NCBI GenBank assembly: GCA_036365145.1
Contig: JAEOAD010000032.1
Location: forward strand, 2,347,501-2,411,500
Source of the DNA: Orientallactaga sibirica
Lineage: Eukaryota; Chordata; Mammalia; Rodentia; Dipodidae
DNA length: 64,000 nucleotides
Direction: 5' to 3'
Below the pieces are notes generated by a model. The model was not told the DNA's origin. It saw only the letters and a list, made by a program, of their open reading frames with translations, and did no database searches. Positions 11,945 to 22,690 of the stretch are shown here, in pieces (position 1 is the stretch's first letter; every line of letters starts with the position of its first letter). Made by a program: the position numbers and the translations under genes.

Positions 11945-12070
11945 CCTTAAAATTAATATATATATTAATAAAAAAATAATAATAATATAATAATAAAATT
12001 AAAATAAAAAACAAAATAATAAAAATTAAAATCATAAATAATAAAATAATAATAATTAATAAATAAATTT
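11945..12070. repeat. AT-rich low-complexity block (AATAAT/AAAT)
   Basis: About 125 bases are almost entirely A and T, built of irregular AATAAT and ATAAA units. It has no SINE body, so it is a low-complexity tract rather than a SINE tail. Confidence 0.85.
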
Positions 12071-12264
12071 CCATTCAAATACTGGTTTTCATAGTGCAAG
12101 TCAAATTTATGGGAAAATATGTAAAGGTTAAAGGTCAATGTCTCTCAAAGCAATGTTGGAGAAGAAAAAGAGGATTTAACTTACTAATATGAAGTTTTAA
12201 TTAAAACTATAGAAATTAAGTATTGAATATACTTAAAGAAATAGGCAGCTAAAACAAAGTAACA

Positions 12265-13328
12265 GAATCTGAGATTGTTTTCAGCATGTATCTGCTTGAT
12301 ATTGATGGTGGCTTTCCTGGATCTGAGGATGTGAAGCTTAAATTTGAAGAAATCACCAATGTGATCAACCCAGTCCTGGACAAGTACTTTCCATCAGACT
12401 GTGGAGTGAGAATCATAGCTGAGCCAGGCAGATACTATGTTGCATCAGCTTTCATGCTTGCAGTCGGCATCATTGCCAAAAAAAAAAAAAAATTATGCTG
12501 AAAGATCAGACTGGCTCTGATGATGAAGACGAAATGAATGAGCAAACCTGTATGAATTATGTGACTGACGGAGTATGTGGATCATTTAATTGCATCCTTT
12601 ATGATCATGCACATGGAAAGCCCCTACTTCAGAAGAGACTCAAACCAGATGAGAAGTCTGACTCCTCCAGCATTTGGGGACCAACGTGTGATGGCCTTGA
12701 TCGGATTGGTGAGTACTATAACCTGCCCGAAATGCATGGGGGTGACTGGATGCTCTTTGAAAACATGGGCTCCTACTGCTTGTACTTTCAGTGGATTCCA
12801 GAGGCCTGCTATTTATTATGTGATGCCACGACCAATGTGGCAACTCATGAAGCAAGTTCAGAAGCACAGCTTCCCTCCTGAAATGGAGGAGCAGGACGTC
12901 AGCACTCGGCCCATGTCTTGTGCTTAAGAGAGTGGGATGGACCGTCACCCGGCAGCCTGTGCTTCCACTAGTATCAATGTGTAGATACCATTCTTATAGC
13001 TCTTAACTGTGAGTGTAGCTTGAATTAAGGGATTTGGAGGGTCCATTTAACTTAATGACTGCTAGTTTTGAAATGTCTTTGTAAGAATAGGGCTGGCACA
13101 GAGGCAATAGTATGGAAAGGTAGGCAATGGGGTCACACTTATCTGTGTTCCTATGGAAACTATTTGAATATTTGTTTTATATGGGTTTTTATTCACTTTT
13201 CAGACATACTAAAGTGTGCCCCTCAGCTGCTGAGCAAGCATTTGTAGCTTGTACATTGGCAGAATGGGCCCAAAGCTTAGTGTTGTGACCCATTTTGAAA
13301 GTAAACTATCTTGAATTAAAAAATAAAT
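12265..13328 (+). pseudogene. ODC1: Ornithine decarboxylase processed pseudogene (5'-truncated)
   Basis: Functional ODC is the PLP-dependent enzyme that makes putrescine in the cytosol. This copy encodes only about the C-terminal half, starting in the segment FSMYLLDI and running to the ASTSINV end and then ODC1 3' UTR. The product reads [20 protein letters not shown], then [11 protein letters not shown], then WGPTCDGLD, whose Cys (codon 12687-12689) matches the catalytic Cys360 of the mammalian enzyme. The first Gly of the GGGFPG loop is Asp here. No introns interrupt it, so it is a retrocopy. It is dead: a 15-A run (12478-12492) shifts the frame, a deletion near 12770 shifts it again, and a TAA replaces a Gln codon at 12925-12927. 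The ancestral stop is at 12982-12984. The 3' UTR ends near an AATAAA at about 13320. The N-terminal half and the PLP-lysine region are absent. I found no convincing TSD. Confidence 0.95.
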
Positions 13329-14435
13329 AGATACCTTTAACATAATTTCAATGATCTACAAATACTAAAGATATAACACAGGAAAATGGTGAGGAAAAAG
13401 GAAAAAATAATCACTACTTCCCTATAAACAAAATCAAACAAAATTTTGATGGATTAATAGGTTATTTTTAAAAGTTACAACTTTATCCTTATTACATTAT
13501 CCAAGTCAATAAACTGATTACCTTTAGAATGCTGGGAAAATGGGACCAAATGCACAAGTTCCAGAAGGGTTAAACACAGACTTATGCAAGATTACAGAGA
13601 TCAACATAGATACAATGTACAATTCCATCATTTTGATTTTAGATTCAGATCACAGAAAACCTCGTTCATTTTTGATGTTATGCCACACAATATACATGAT
13701 GGCACTTAAGCATTATCTACGTGCACATTGCATCTCTTTGTGAACTTTAGAACTTGTAAAGATCATGAATTACTTAGCAGCATAAGGTTAAAATTTTCTC
13801 TTACATATTTATAAAAAGCGGAATTAATGAATCTGTACAATATGCTAAATATATTTCAAAGTCTTTTTCTCAAAGTATTTGTCAATTAGTAAAATTAACT
13901 TAAAAATTTAACCTAAACTCAGAAGATGCAATTTAAAGCAAAAATGATTTTAAATATATGTGGATGAATTAACAGTTAACTAGGATGATTCACTTCAGCT
14001 AGTACCAGGAAATCAAAAGAACATTGGTTGGTTCGTTGTTATACTTTATTGACATCTTACCTCGTTGCCTCAGACAGGCTTTAAAGAAATGGCCATTTGT
14101 TTACCATACATTAGTCAAAGTTCTTGACACCACACTGAAAGATTAAACTACTGAATGTTTATAAATCTGTATAATTTCCTAAGGTACATAAAAAGTGATG
14201 GTTTTGAGAATTTAATGTCATTTTTTGAATTCTGGTCTTTGTAAGTCTTCAAATTCTTAGTTAATAAAATATCAGAAGGTATCTTTGTAGATGAATACAG
14301 CTTTGGTGTTAATAAGTGGGCCACACACAGTCATCCTACTGATGTCAGCCCAGCATGCGTACAAGGACTATTATCATGCTTTGTCAAGGAGAGAACTCTA
14401 TCAAGGATTTACAAATTTCCATTTTCCACTCAACA
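13329..14435. other. Unique AT-rich sequence
   Basis: No gene or repeat recognised. Short open frames have no motif. Confidence 0.5.
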
Positions 14436-14439
14436 GCTA

Positions 14440-14560
14440 TTTGGATTCCTGGCTCTTCAGCAACTGATGTCTTTTCTCTTTACTTCACTTTCCTCATCTA
14501 TAAACAGGCATTGCTGGTCCTCTCTACCTCAGCGTATAGTAAGAGTCAGGACATACCAAG
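14440..14560 (+). repeat. MIR fragment
   Basis: GGATTCCTGGCTCTTCAGCA, followed by 'CTTTCCTCATCTATAAACAG' and later TATAGTAAGAGTCAGG, fits the central and 3' part of MIR. It is short and diverged. Confidence 0.5.
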
Positions 14561-14589
14561 TAAGGGTCTATTCTTTGGCTAGGCTGTGA

Positions 14590-14975
14590 TCACAGTGCTA
14601 CAGGCTGGGAGCTGAAGGAAGAACTGTTCATTGTTCTCACTATTCTGGAGGCCAGAAGTCCAAGGTCAAGATCTCAGCAAGGTCAGCTCAGATCAAGATC
14701 AGAAGGTTGCTCATCTTAAGATTGCAGATCTCTGCCTTCTCTCTGTGTCTTCACATGGTTCTGTGTGTCTGCACCATAATTTCCCTTTCTCATAAAGAGT
14801 CCAGTTGTACTGAATAAAGACCACCCTCATAACTTCATTTAAGCATAATTACTACTGTAAAGACCCAGTCATTAAATGTAGTTGCACTGTGGAGCGAAGG
14901 AGGTTAGGACTTTAACACACAAATTGGGAATGAGGTATGGGATGGGGAGGACACAATTAGGACCTCATCACAGGC
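14590..14975 (-). repeat. MLT1-type MaLR LTR, minus strand
   Basis: Read forward, the window shows the inverted MLT1 order: CTATTCTGGAGGCCAGAAGT, CCAAGGTCAAGATCTCAGCA, the 'GTGTCTTCACATGGTTCTG' block, then 'AATAAAGACCACCCTCATAA' and finally 'TTAGGACTTTAACACACAAA' with GGACACAATTAGGACC. These are the hallmark phrases of mammalian MLT1 LTRs, which predate rodents. It is a solo LTR. Confidence 0.85.
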
Positions 14976-15194
14976 TTAACTGTGATGCCATTACTATTAG
15001 AACAATGCCAGCACCACCTCGCACACCTGCAGAAACAAGGGGCTTGGCCAGACAGGAGATGACTGACTGGCAGAGTAAGGAGAAAAAAGATGGGAGAATT
15101 TTTATTACTCTTGCGCATGGTCATTGCCCCTGAGACCTGAGACTCCCTCTCTCCTGGATCATCAGAAAAAGTTTGGCCTTTTTTTTCCCCCTCT

Positions 15195-15337
15195 CTTGAT
15201 TTTTCAAAATAGGGTTTCACTCTAGCCCAGGCTGACCTGGAATTCACTATGTAGTCTCAGGGTGGCCTCGAATGCAGTGATCCTCCTACATCTCCCTCCC
15301 AAGTGCTGGGATTAAAGGAATGCACCACCATGCCCTG
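15195..15337 (-). mobile_element. B1 SINE, minus strand
   Basis: It is the 7SL-derived B1 sequence read in reverse: AGGGTTTCACTCTAGCCCAG, CACTATGTAGTCTCAGGGTG, and 'AAGTGCTGGGATTAAAGGAA'. The internal block that distinguishes duplicated B1 copies is present. Confidence 0.92.
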
Positions 15338-15475
15338 CTGCTGCTGCCACTGCTGATGCCTCTTTTACTTCTTTTCTTCTCCTCCTCCTCCTCCTTCTTC
15401 TTCTTCGTCTTCTTCGCCTCCTCCTCCTCCCCCTCCCCCTCCTCCCCCTCCTCCTCCTCCTTCTTCTCCTCTGCT
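15338..15475. repeat. Pyrimidine-rich (TCC/TTC)n tract
   Basis: GCTGCTGCCACTGCTG gives way to over 100 bases of almost pure C and T, dominated by TCC and TTC triplets. The strand asymmetry could allow triplex (H-DNA) structure. The long open frame across it, rich in Ser and Phe, is a composition artefact. Confidence 0.9.
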
Positions 15476-15541
15476 AAGTTATTACCACAAGCAGGAAAAC
15501 AGTCCTACTTATTGTAGTTTTCAAATTTAAAAACTATTACA

Positions 15542-15768
15542 GGGGCTGGGAAAATGGCTTAGAGGCTAAGGTATTTGCCTGTGAAGCCTAAGGACCCTGG
15601 TTTGATTCTCCAGGACCCACATAAGCCAGATGCACAAGGGGGTGCCTGCTTCTGGAGTTCGTTTGCAGTGGCTGAGGGCCCTGACGTGCCTATTCTCTCT
15701 TTCTCTCTGCCTCTTCCTCATTCTCTCTCTCTCTCAAATAAATAAATAAATAAAATATTTTTAAAAAG
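15542..15768 (+). mobile_element. DIP SINE with 10-bp TSD
   Basis: The copy is complete, with a GGGGCTGGGAAAATGGCTTA head, full body, CT tract and an AAATAAATAAATAAAT tail. The TSD AACTATTACA is at 15532-15541 and 15769-15778. Confidence 0.92.
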
Positions 15769-15778
15769 AACTATTACA

Positions 15779-16429
15779 CATTTTAAAATGCATTTCATGA
15801 GGGAAAGGATGTAGCCTAATATATTGATCTGGCATATACACACCCTGGGCTTGATCACCTAGTCAAATAATTCGTTTTATGTTGCAAATCAATATATACC
15901 TGCATATGTGTGCAAATATATAAGTATATATAAATATTATAATAATATATTACATAAATATAAACTTATGTTTACTACATGGCATGTACTCTAATCTAAT
16001 CCAATTACAGTTTCAAATGAGACTGCCACTCAGTAAATTAAGAGTACTAATGATTCATAGTGTATAGTTTAATAAATACTAAAAATTCACCATCTAAAGT
16101 AAAATAAATTCTTCTTTTACACTATATGCCCTACAATGCCCTCCTCATTTTTCTGCTGCTCTTCATTGAAATTCCAGAAATGAGATGTCAACAGTTATTC
16201 CCAGTCTGCACTTCTGGAAAACAGCTCAGATCTCTCTAACCTGTTTTCTGCGTCAGTTACTTCATAGGAAATCTTGTCTTACAATCCCTGTGTGTGGAAA
16301 TCCAGTGGACACATTCTGAGCATCCCCCTTAGTCTGCAAAGATCCTCCAGCGCAATGGACCATTCTGTCATTCTTGCTGAAACAGAACAGTCTCCGGGTG
16401 TTCTGCGGCCTCATCATTCAAGCCCCAGC
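15779..16429. other. Unique sequence with an AT-rich patch
   Basis: No gene recognised. The patch at about 15890-15965 is an irregular TATATAA-rich stretch. Confidence 0.45.
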
Positions 16430-16870
16430 CTCCTTTTCCTACTTTCCCATCTTTCTTCCTGAACACAACCGAGGGGTCCCTGTGCTTAGTCCTGGAGTGT
16501 GTCCAATTTCAAATGTGCACACTATCCTAAATGCTTCAAAAAGAGATAAAATCATGCGAAATCTGTACAACCTCCAATATTTATCTATACAATGTCTCTA
16601 TGACACTAACTCACATATTTTGCTACCCACTTGACATCTTCATTAGTGTATCGTATGACTCTCAAACACAATATATCCAAGCTTATCCCTCTGTTAATGA
16701 AGCCATTGTTCTTCCAACATTTCTGCTTAATGAAAGGCCAACTCCCAAGAACCAGTATGTAATTCACAAGCATGGCCTTTCTCTCCTCTCATCAAATTAT
16801 ACCCCTGATCTTTTCCTTGAACTATTTTAATTCCTCCCTCACTAATAACTCAGCAATCCTCTTGTTCTGA
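16430..16870 (+). repeat. Possible ancient L2 ORF-end fragment
   Basis: The passage GACTCTCAAACACAATATAT, followed by 'AATGAAGCCATTGTTCTTCC', resembles the L2 segment just before its 3' UTR. The surrounding pyrimidine-rich text with CCTCCCTCACTAAT is also similar. Divergence is extreme, so this is tentative. The overlapping frames of 86-99 codons are not recognisable proteins. Confidence 0.35.
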
Positions 16871-16959
16871 TGCGTCTGGACTTCCCCTCAACACCCTTCA
16901 GCATGTTCCACAAAGCATTCAGCACAAAGCTTTACAAAATGAGAGCTAGACAATATTGC

Positions 16960-17225
16960 TGCTCTTTCCCCTTCCCAAGCATCCATTCATACACAACGTC
17001 TGGCCCCTGCTCTGCATTCAACAACGTTATTCAAGGAACGAACAAATCATGTGTTTGCCAAACAGCCTTGGGAAAAACAAAGGAAGCGGAAACAAAGTGT
17101 GCCTGGCCTCCAAACTGCTTTGTTGCATATGTGGCTGGTGGAAAGGAAGAACAGGAGGAAAAGGCAGGGGCCTGTATGAAAGCTCCATTTCTGGAATGTT
17201 CTGATGCACATTTGTGAAGCAAAAG
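16960..17225. other. Possible conserved non-coding element (candidate)
   Basis: This block is unique, balanced in base composition and open in several frames on both strands, yet none of the translations resembles a protein. It holds two SOX-like motifs (AACAAAG near 17075 and 17093), a TEAD-like GGAATGTTC at about 17197 and no repeat sequence. Enhancers in gene deserts often look like this, but conservation cannot be judged from one sequence. Confidence 0.2.
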
Positions 17226-17386
17226 TACATGGTCCTTTCAAATTATTTGGAATAAAAGATTGGAAATGTCAGCCTGCCTATCTGCAAAGGATCTCTGAAC
17301 TATTTACTAGAAAGATAAGACACGTGTTATGTACAGCCAACTCTAGGTTCCTGAGGCCAGAATGATAAACTTTGAAGATAGATATT

Positions 17387-17761
17387 TGTAGTAAACAGCT
17401 TCAGGTCCCTGAGATAAACTTCCAGACCAGGCACATTTATGGAGGAAGGGATATTTATTGACGCTTACAGATTCAGGGGAAGTTCCATAAGGGCAGAAGA
17501 AGTTGGCCTGCTCTTATAGACCCAAACACAGAGACAAGAGCCACAAGCCAAATCCGAAAACCACACCACAAATAAGCACACTTCAGGAACTCCAGGCACT
17601 TTGTACAGCTTTAGATTGGAATTTCAAATCCACCACCAAATGTAGGGCTGGACCCTAACATCCACCCACTGACACCCCCTCCATCCAGGTGGCTGTAGAT
17701 CTAAATTAGAAACTATAACAAAATACTGACTATATGGAGGCCATCTATTCAAGCTACCACA
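17387..17761 (-). mobile_element. MaLR-type solo LTR, minus strand (same family as 58593-58979)
   Basis: On the minus strand it starts TGTGGTAGCTTGAATAGATG, ends in CA, and has an AATAAA-like TCAATAAATATCCC near its 3' end. It aligns from end to end with the copy at 58593-58979, for example over the 'CAGGGGAAGTTCCATAA' and 'ACTTCAGGAACTCC' segments. The flanking 5 bases are not identical, so the TSD has decayed. Confidence 0.75.
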
Positions 17762-18194
17762 GCATTCTAATGTTATGATAACACAAGTTAATACTTACTG
17801 CAAGGACAGTCTTTTGTTGAAGCCTCATAACAAATTAGTATTTTAGGGTTACTACCCCCAATAATTAAGTGTAGAATACTAAAGCCACAAATAGTGATCA
17901 ATACATCCAACAAATTCCCCTACCTTGTCTTAACTCCAGATATGTCCAATCTGCAGGTACAGGCTACATGTGACCCCATAAAGCCCAAGACAAAATCATG
18001 AACACAAGACACTCTGAGATAATTCACAATGTTTTTTGTGACTCAGCTGTGCTGTTCTTGTGCAACATTATAGATGGAATATTATTTTGAATCTTAACAT
18101 TGGGGCCTAACTGCTAGACAAGAAGGCTTTGAGTTTGAACAGAATACCCAGAAGGGTCTTCGTCCTCACATATAGGCTGCACCTGAGCCCTTCC
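17762..18194. other. Unique sequence
   Basis: No gene recognised. A very weak inverted MIR-like phrase may lie at about 17815-17875. Confidence 0.4.
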
Positions 18195-18211
18195 AAAAAT
18201 TGAAACTTTGG

Positions 18212-18420
18212 GGCTGAAGAGATGGCTTAGTGGTTAGGGTGTTTGCCTGCAAAGCCAAAGGATCCCGTTCAATTCTCTAGGACCCATATAAGCCAGATGC
18301 ACAAGGGGGCACATGCATCTGGAGTTTGTTTGCAGTGGCTAGAGGCCCTGGCATGCCCATTGTCTTCTCTCTCTCTCTCTCTGCCTCTTTCTTTCTCTGA
18401 AACAAATAAAATTTGTTTTA
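18212..18420 (+). mobile_element. DIP SINE
   Basis: The element has a GGGGCTGAAGAGATGGCTTA head, complete body with GCACAAGGGGGCACATGCAT, a CT tract and an AAACAAATAAAATTTG tail. An approximate TSD, AAAAATTGAAACTTTGG/AAAAATTGAAACTTGG, brackets it (about 18195 and 18421). Confidence 0.9.
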
Positions 18421-18429
18421 AAAAATTGA

Positions 18430-18660
18430 AACTTGGCTCCAACATGCACATGACAGGCCTCAAAACACGGTAGCCATGATATGGGTGCCTGGAGTCACTC
18501 AAGCAAATGTTGTTCTAATTGATCAAGACTGGAAAAGACATGAGGGGTGGAAAATCGAGCATCATACTAATCCATGTATTGTGGATAAGTGTAGGGCAGA
18601 CCTCACAGCACAAGAGGATGGCCACCATATTAGGGACAGCCAGGAGGAAAGCAGAGAAAC
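18430..18660. other. Short unique spacer
   Basis: No gene recognised. Overlapping frames on the plus strand carry no known motif. Confidence 0.4.
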
Positions 18661-18663
18661 TGC

Positions 18664-18990
18664 TGTACCAACCTTCTCAGTGCTGGCGCGAAGCTCCAGG
18701 CTAGAAGCACTTGGTGGGAGGAAAGGATTTATTCTGGTTGAAAATCTCAAGGGAAAGGTCTAGGATGACAGGGGGAAAATATGGCATCAGTAAGCAGAGG
18801 CTGGACATCACCTCTGCCCCAGCAGGTAGAACACCCACGGCACAGGCTTGATGTGAACACTGGCAAGGTGAAGGTGGCCATAGCACCCATCAGCCCATTC
18901 CCAACAACACACATCCTCTAGCAAGGCTCCAATTCCCAATCTGCCATCATGTGGGAGCCAGGCATTCAAAACACACTGCAAACCACCACA
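18664..18990 (-). mobile_element. MaLR-type solo LTR, minus strand (relative of 6196-6550)
   Basis: Shared landmarks with 6196-6550 occur in the same order: a GGACATCAC segment, CAGCAGGTAGAACACC, ACACTGGCAAGG, 'GGCCATAGCACCCATCAGCCC', 'CCAATTCCCAATCTGCC' and the CAAACCACCACA end. It is a solo LTR with a decayed TSD. Confidence 0.7.
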
Positions 18991-20330
18991 CTGTTCAAGT
19001 TCACATACTTAGAACTAGTGGGGATGAGACTTCACCAAGGTAACCTGATCTTAGGTGTTCGGCTTTTAAAAACTTACTGTTTGGGGTAGTCCTTATTTTT
19101 TAACTTCCAATCAATATGGAAAGTTGCTGTGTATAAATGAGGGTCTTGAAAAATCGTGAAGACTGGCATTATTTTTTTCTGTTAGGATTTCCTGAGCTTG
19201 AAGACTTTGTTATTTTTTGACTTTCTATGTTCTGATCTATAAAGTGGGAACCCTGTTCACATAGTGCAAAACAACACAAAACATCATAGACCTCCAATTC
19301 TGTTTATTTCACTAATGGCAAACAAGCAAGGCCTTTCAGTCCTTGAAGACAATGGGACATTGGGTTTGATCGCAGTAAAGTATAGGGTCCTGTGGTTGTC
19401 CCTTGCATCAAATTATACACTAACTGCATCATAAATGGACATAGCAAAAATGACAGTAGACACAGCAATCATTGCTGGAATTCCACTTAAAAAAGATATG
19501 TAGTCCCTTTCCTATTAAGGATTTTCACTGAAACCAAGTAATCGAGGAGAAACACCAAGACTTTAAAGAGGGACAGCTAGCTTTTCTTTAAATACATGCA
19601 GCTGTCATGTGTTTCTTCTTCCCACTGCAGTATGTGACCATTTGTGAAGGATAAACACTGGCATCTGAATGTGTCAGTGAAAGGCAGCAGATACTATGCA
19701 TCTCGGGTAACCTCGGGTACACTCACAAGGATATATACTAAGGGTAGACCAGAACTCCAGTCATGGTCAACTACAACTCTGTGGTAGAAGCTTGAAATGA
19801 CGGGTTAAATTCTCTGCTGAGTCAGATGATTTGGAAGGATTTAATTCTCAAGATTGGTTTTCTACATCAAAAATTTTGTTGACTTTCGTGCCGGGGTTTA
19901 TTGTGTTCGCTTTTGACATGCCTCCGTCGTGATTTCCTATTGGTGAGTATTCTATGTGCTCAATTCCTTAGGCATGGAAAAGGGAAACTATAAATATCTG
20001 GGGATGGAGCCTTCTCCTCACAGTGTTGCCCACATGAGCCACAGACGCACAGCCAAGAGGGAAGAAGGAGTCTTTTCTATTCTGAGCTGGGGTGCCAGAG
20101 GAGAAAGTGCCTTTACAAGAGGCAGTGCTGCAATCTGCACACTTCTGATAAATGCCCTGCACGTTGTGCCAGAGTGAGGCAGGGACCAAGGAAAGACCAA
20201 GTTCAGAACCCAAGTCCAGCTTACCAGGGGCCTGTTCTATGAGAGGAGGGTTAGCCAGAGGTCTACACATTGCACCAAAGGGGTGGATATGCACTTAGTT
20301 GAAAGAAACAATGCAGCCACTTGACTGCAA
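18991..20330. other. Unique sequence, 1.3 kb
   Basis: No gene or repeat recognised. A few CpGs cluster at 19880-19935. The opposite-strand frames at 19956-20294 (up to 108 codons) contain no recognised motif and overlap each other, which suggests chance. Confidence 0.45.
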
Positions 20331-20335
20331 TTCTC

Positions 20336-20400
20336 ATTCATCTATTTATCTGTCTTTCCATCTATCATCCATCTATCTTATCCATCATTTGTCTTTCTGT
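20336..20400. repeat. TCTA/TCCA-rich simple repeat
   Basis: Irregular repeats of TCATCTATTTATC, CCATCTATC and ATCCATC form a low-complexity block. Confidence 0.75.
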
Positions 20401-20590
20401 TTGTTTATTTATTTAAGAATGAAGTGCTGATGATATAATCCCACATATGCCAAACAATCACTGAACCACAGAGCTATACCCCCAGGCAGTCATCTGTCCT
20501 TAAACAAAGAAAATATGTGTATTCTAACCCACATAAATGTCTTCAGTCTCCATGGGTACAGACAGTGATCCTATAAAAAATGTAGTGTGA

Positions 20591-20725
20591 GCTGGGCGTG
20601 GTGGCACACACCTTTAATACCAGCACTCAGGAGGCAGAGGTAGGAGGATCGCTGTGAGTTCGAGGCCAGCCTGGGCTAGAGCACGATCCTACCTCAAAAA
20701 AAAAAAACAAAAACAAAAAACAAAA
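20591..20725 (+). mobile_element. B1 SINE lacking the internal duplication, 9-bp TSD
   Basis: It starts GCTGGGCGTGGTGGCACACA and ends in an A-rich tail. The TSD GTAGTGTGA is at 20582-20590 and 20726-20734. The text goes directly from GAGTTCGAGGCCAGCC to TGGGCTAGAGC. It therefore lacks the roughly 29-base duplicated block (ACTACATAGTGAATTCCAGG) that other B1 copies in the window carry. Confidence 0.92.
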
Positions 20726-20777
20726 GTAGTGTGATTTATTAAAATTAAATAAGACAGGAACCTTTAAGGTGAATCAG

Positions 20778-21120
20778 GGCTGGGGCAATGGCTTGTCAAT
20801 AAAGCAGTTGCATAAGCATGAGGACGTGAGTTCAAATCCCCAAGACCCATGGAAATGGCAGGCATGGCAAAGCAAGTCTGTCGCCCTAGCACTCATTAGG
20901 CAGAGATGTGCAGATCCCTGGGGCAAGCTGGCTACCTAGACTAGTCAAATCATGAACTCTGTGCTGAGTGAGAGAGAGAGAGAGCCTGTCTCCATCACTA
21001 AGGTGGGCAGCAATTGATGAAGATTCCTGCCACACGCCTACATGTGCCCACACGCATATGAACATGAACACACAAGCATGTACACTAACGCACACATACA
21101 CAAGCCTAATAAATATAAAA
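20778..21120 (+). repeat. B4/RSINE-like composite SINE
   Basis: A tRNA-like head (GGGCTGGGGCAATGGCTTGT), B1-like central text (CACTCATTAGGCAGAGATG), a 'GAGCCTGTCTCC' stretch, and a CA-rich end with CACACATACACAAGCCTAAT. The copy is diverged. Confidence 0.65.
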
Positions 21121-21603
21121 GGGAGACGGTGTATGTGTTTATATGAGAAATCTCAGATGAAGCAAACTAGCTTTTTTAAAAAAATGTGAAGTTTGCCAGC
21201 TTTAAGGTAATAAGGTCTCTGGAGGAATACTGCTTTACAGAGGCAAAGATAGAAATGATATTTGTCAATTGCACCCATGATCAGAGGCAAGATTTGAAGT
21301 CTTTTTACTTAGTCCTATTTTCCTCATTTCATATAATAAAAAGGATGTTTTGTCCTGTTGAGGATGAGTGAGAGGAATATCTGTGTCAGAAGTATGACAA
21401 GACCAGCAAGTTTGTGCAAAATGATTTTTGAATTTGCAAACATCATACTAAATGTATGGCTACAATTTTGTAAGCAAGGTGTTTAAAAAAAAAAAAAAAA
21501 AACAGAATGGCAGAAAAGAAAATGATGGTCCACATTTCCAGTCACAAAGATGATTCTCTTAGTATAGACTACTCATAAAACCAGAGGGAGGAACACAGTG
21601 ATT
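21121..21603. other. Unique sequence
   Basis: No gene recognised. An A-run lies at 21485-21502. Confidence 0.45.
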
Positions 21604-21617
21604 AGAATATGAAATAA

Positions 21618-21813
21618 CTAAGGCTGGAGAAATGGCTTAGTGGTTGAGGTGCTTGCTTGCAAAGCCAAAGGACCCAGTTTGACTCCCCAGGACCCCTGTA
21701 CACATCTGGAGTTCATTTGCAGTGGCTGGAGGCCCTGGCGTGCCCGTTCTCTCTCTCTACCTGCCTAGTTCTCTCTCTCACTCTCAAATAAATAAAAATA
21801 AAAAATATATAAA
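21618..21813 (+). mobile_element. DIP SINE with internal deletion, 14-bp TSD
   Basis: The head and CT-tract are intact, but the body is shortened: text goes from GGACCCCTGT to ACACATCTGGAGTTC, so the AAGCCAGATGCACAAGGTGG block is missing. The TSD AGAATATGAAATAA is at 21604-21617 and 21814-21827. Confidence 0.92.
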
Positions 21814-21827
21814 AGAATATGAAATAA

Positions 21828-22375
21828 TTGGTGAGAAATATTTTTAGTAGCTGAAATGCATTTTTCTTCTAGCTTCTTAATCTGAATAACTTTTTTAGAA
21901 AAACATAAAATCTCAACACAAAAGAATTCACTGATGTTGGGTTTACAAAGAAAGGCTAGAAACTTTATTAGCTTTATTATGTGTTGGAAATAGAGTATCT
22001 AGGAAGAGAGATGTTCCTTTAACACTCCCCAGGCTTCATTCCTGTGGTAGTTCCTGCTTTTCCTTCCCCTTTCTCCCTTTGTTTATTCTTTTCTCCTTAT
22101 TCCTTTGCTATGTTCTTTGGATGGATGGGCCTGAATGATGGTCTTAGAGGCTTTCATTAGACAGATGCAGAAAATGTTTTCAAAATAAGATCACTGTCTT
22201 CATAGAGATTTATTCTGTCTTCATTAAAGCCAACAGGGAAACAAACTACATATTTAAGGGTCATGTTTATTTCTTTTTATTTCAGAACTTAATATATGTA
22301 ATATTTGCCAGAGTACTATATTAAAACCAAAACAAATTCATTAATGTAATGAAATTATTTTTAAAGAGATCAGAG
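21828..22375. other. Unique sequence
   Basis: No gene or repeat recognised. Confidence 0.5.
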
Positions 22376-22385
22376 CCAGTATTTT

Positions 22386-22690
22386 TTTTTTTTTTTAAAA
22401 TTTTTATTTATTTGACAGAGAAAGAGGGAGAGAAAGAGGAAGAGAGAGAGAGAGAAAATGGGTGCACCGGGGCCTCCAGCCACTGCAAACAAACTCCAGA
22501 CACATGCAGCCCCTTGTTCATCTGGCTAACGTGGGTCCTGGGCAATCAAACCTGGGTCCTTTGGCTTTGCAGGCAAATACCTTAACTGCTAAGCCATCCC
22601 TCCAGCTCTTTTGTAAATTTTTTATTTGTTTGACAAAGACAGAGGGAGAGAGAGAGAGATAGTAGATAGACAGATAGATAGATAGATAGA
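22386..22690 (-). mobile_element. DIP SINE nested in the tail of a truncated DIP SINE
   Basis: A complete minus-strand DIP copy (about 22386-22608) sits next to a second minus-strand piece (about 22609-22690) that is only the CT tract and tail of another DIP, ending in a (GATA)n run. A single TSD CCAGTATTTT brackets the whole assembly (22376-22385 and 22691-22700). The simplest reading is that a 5'-truncated DIP inserted first and a second DIP landed in its A-rich tail. Confidence 0.8.

Noticed and set aside
12286..12927. Intact ODC-like gene
   Set aside because: No introns, only the C-terminal half, two frameshifts and a premature stop.
15320..15517. Leu/Ser/Phe-rich 65-codon frame resembling a signal-like peptide
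   Set aside because: It is produced by a pyrimidine-rich microsatellite next to a B1.
19956..20294. Overlapping frames up to 108 codons on both strands
   Set aside because: Stop-free on both strands by composition, with no domain and no conservation evidence available.
22664..22690. (GATA)n run as a possible functional repeat
   Set aside because: It is short and sits in the tail/CT part of a SINE, where such runs arise by slippage.
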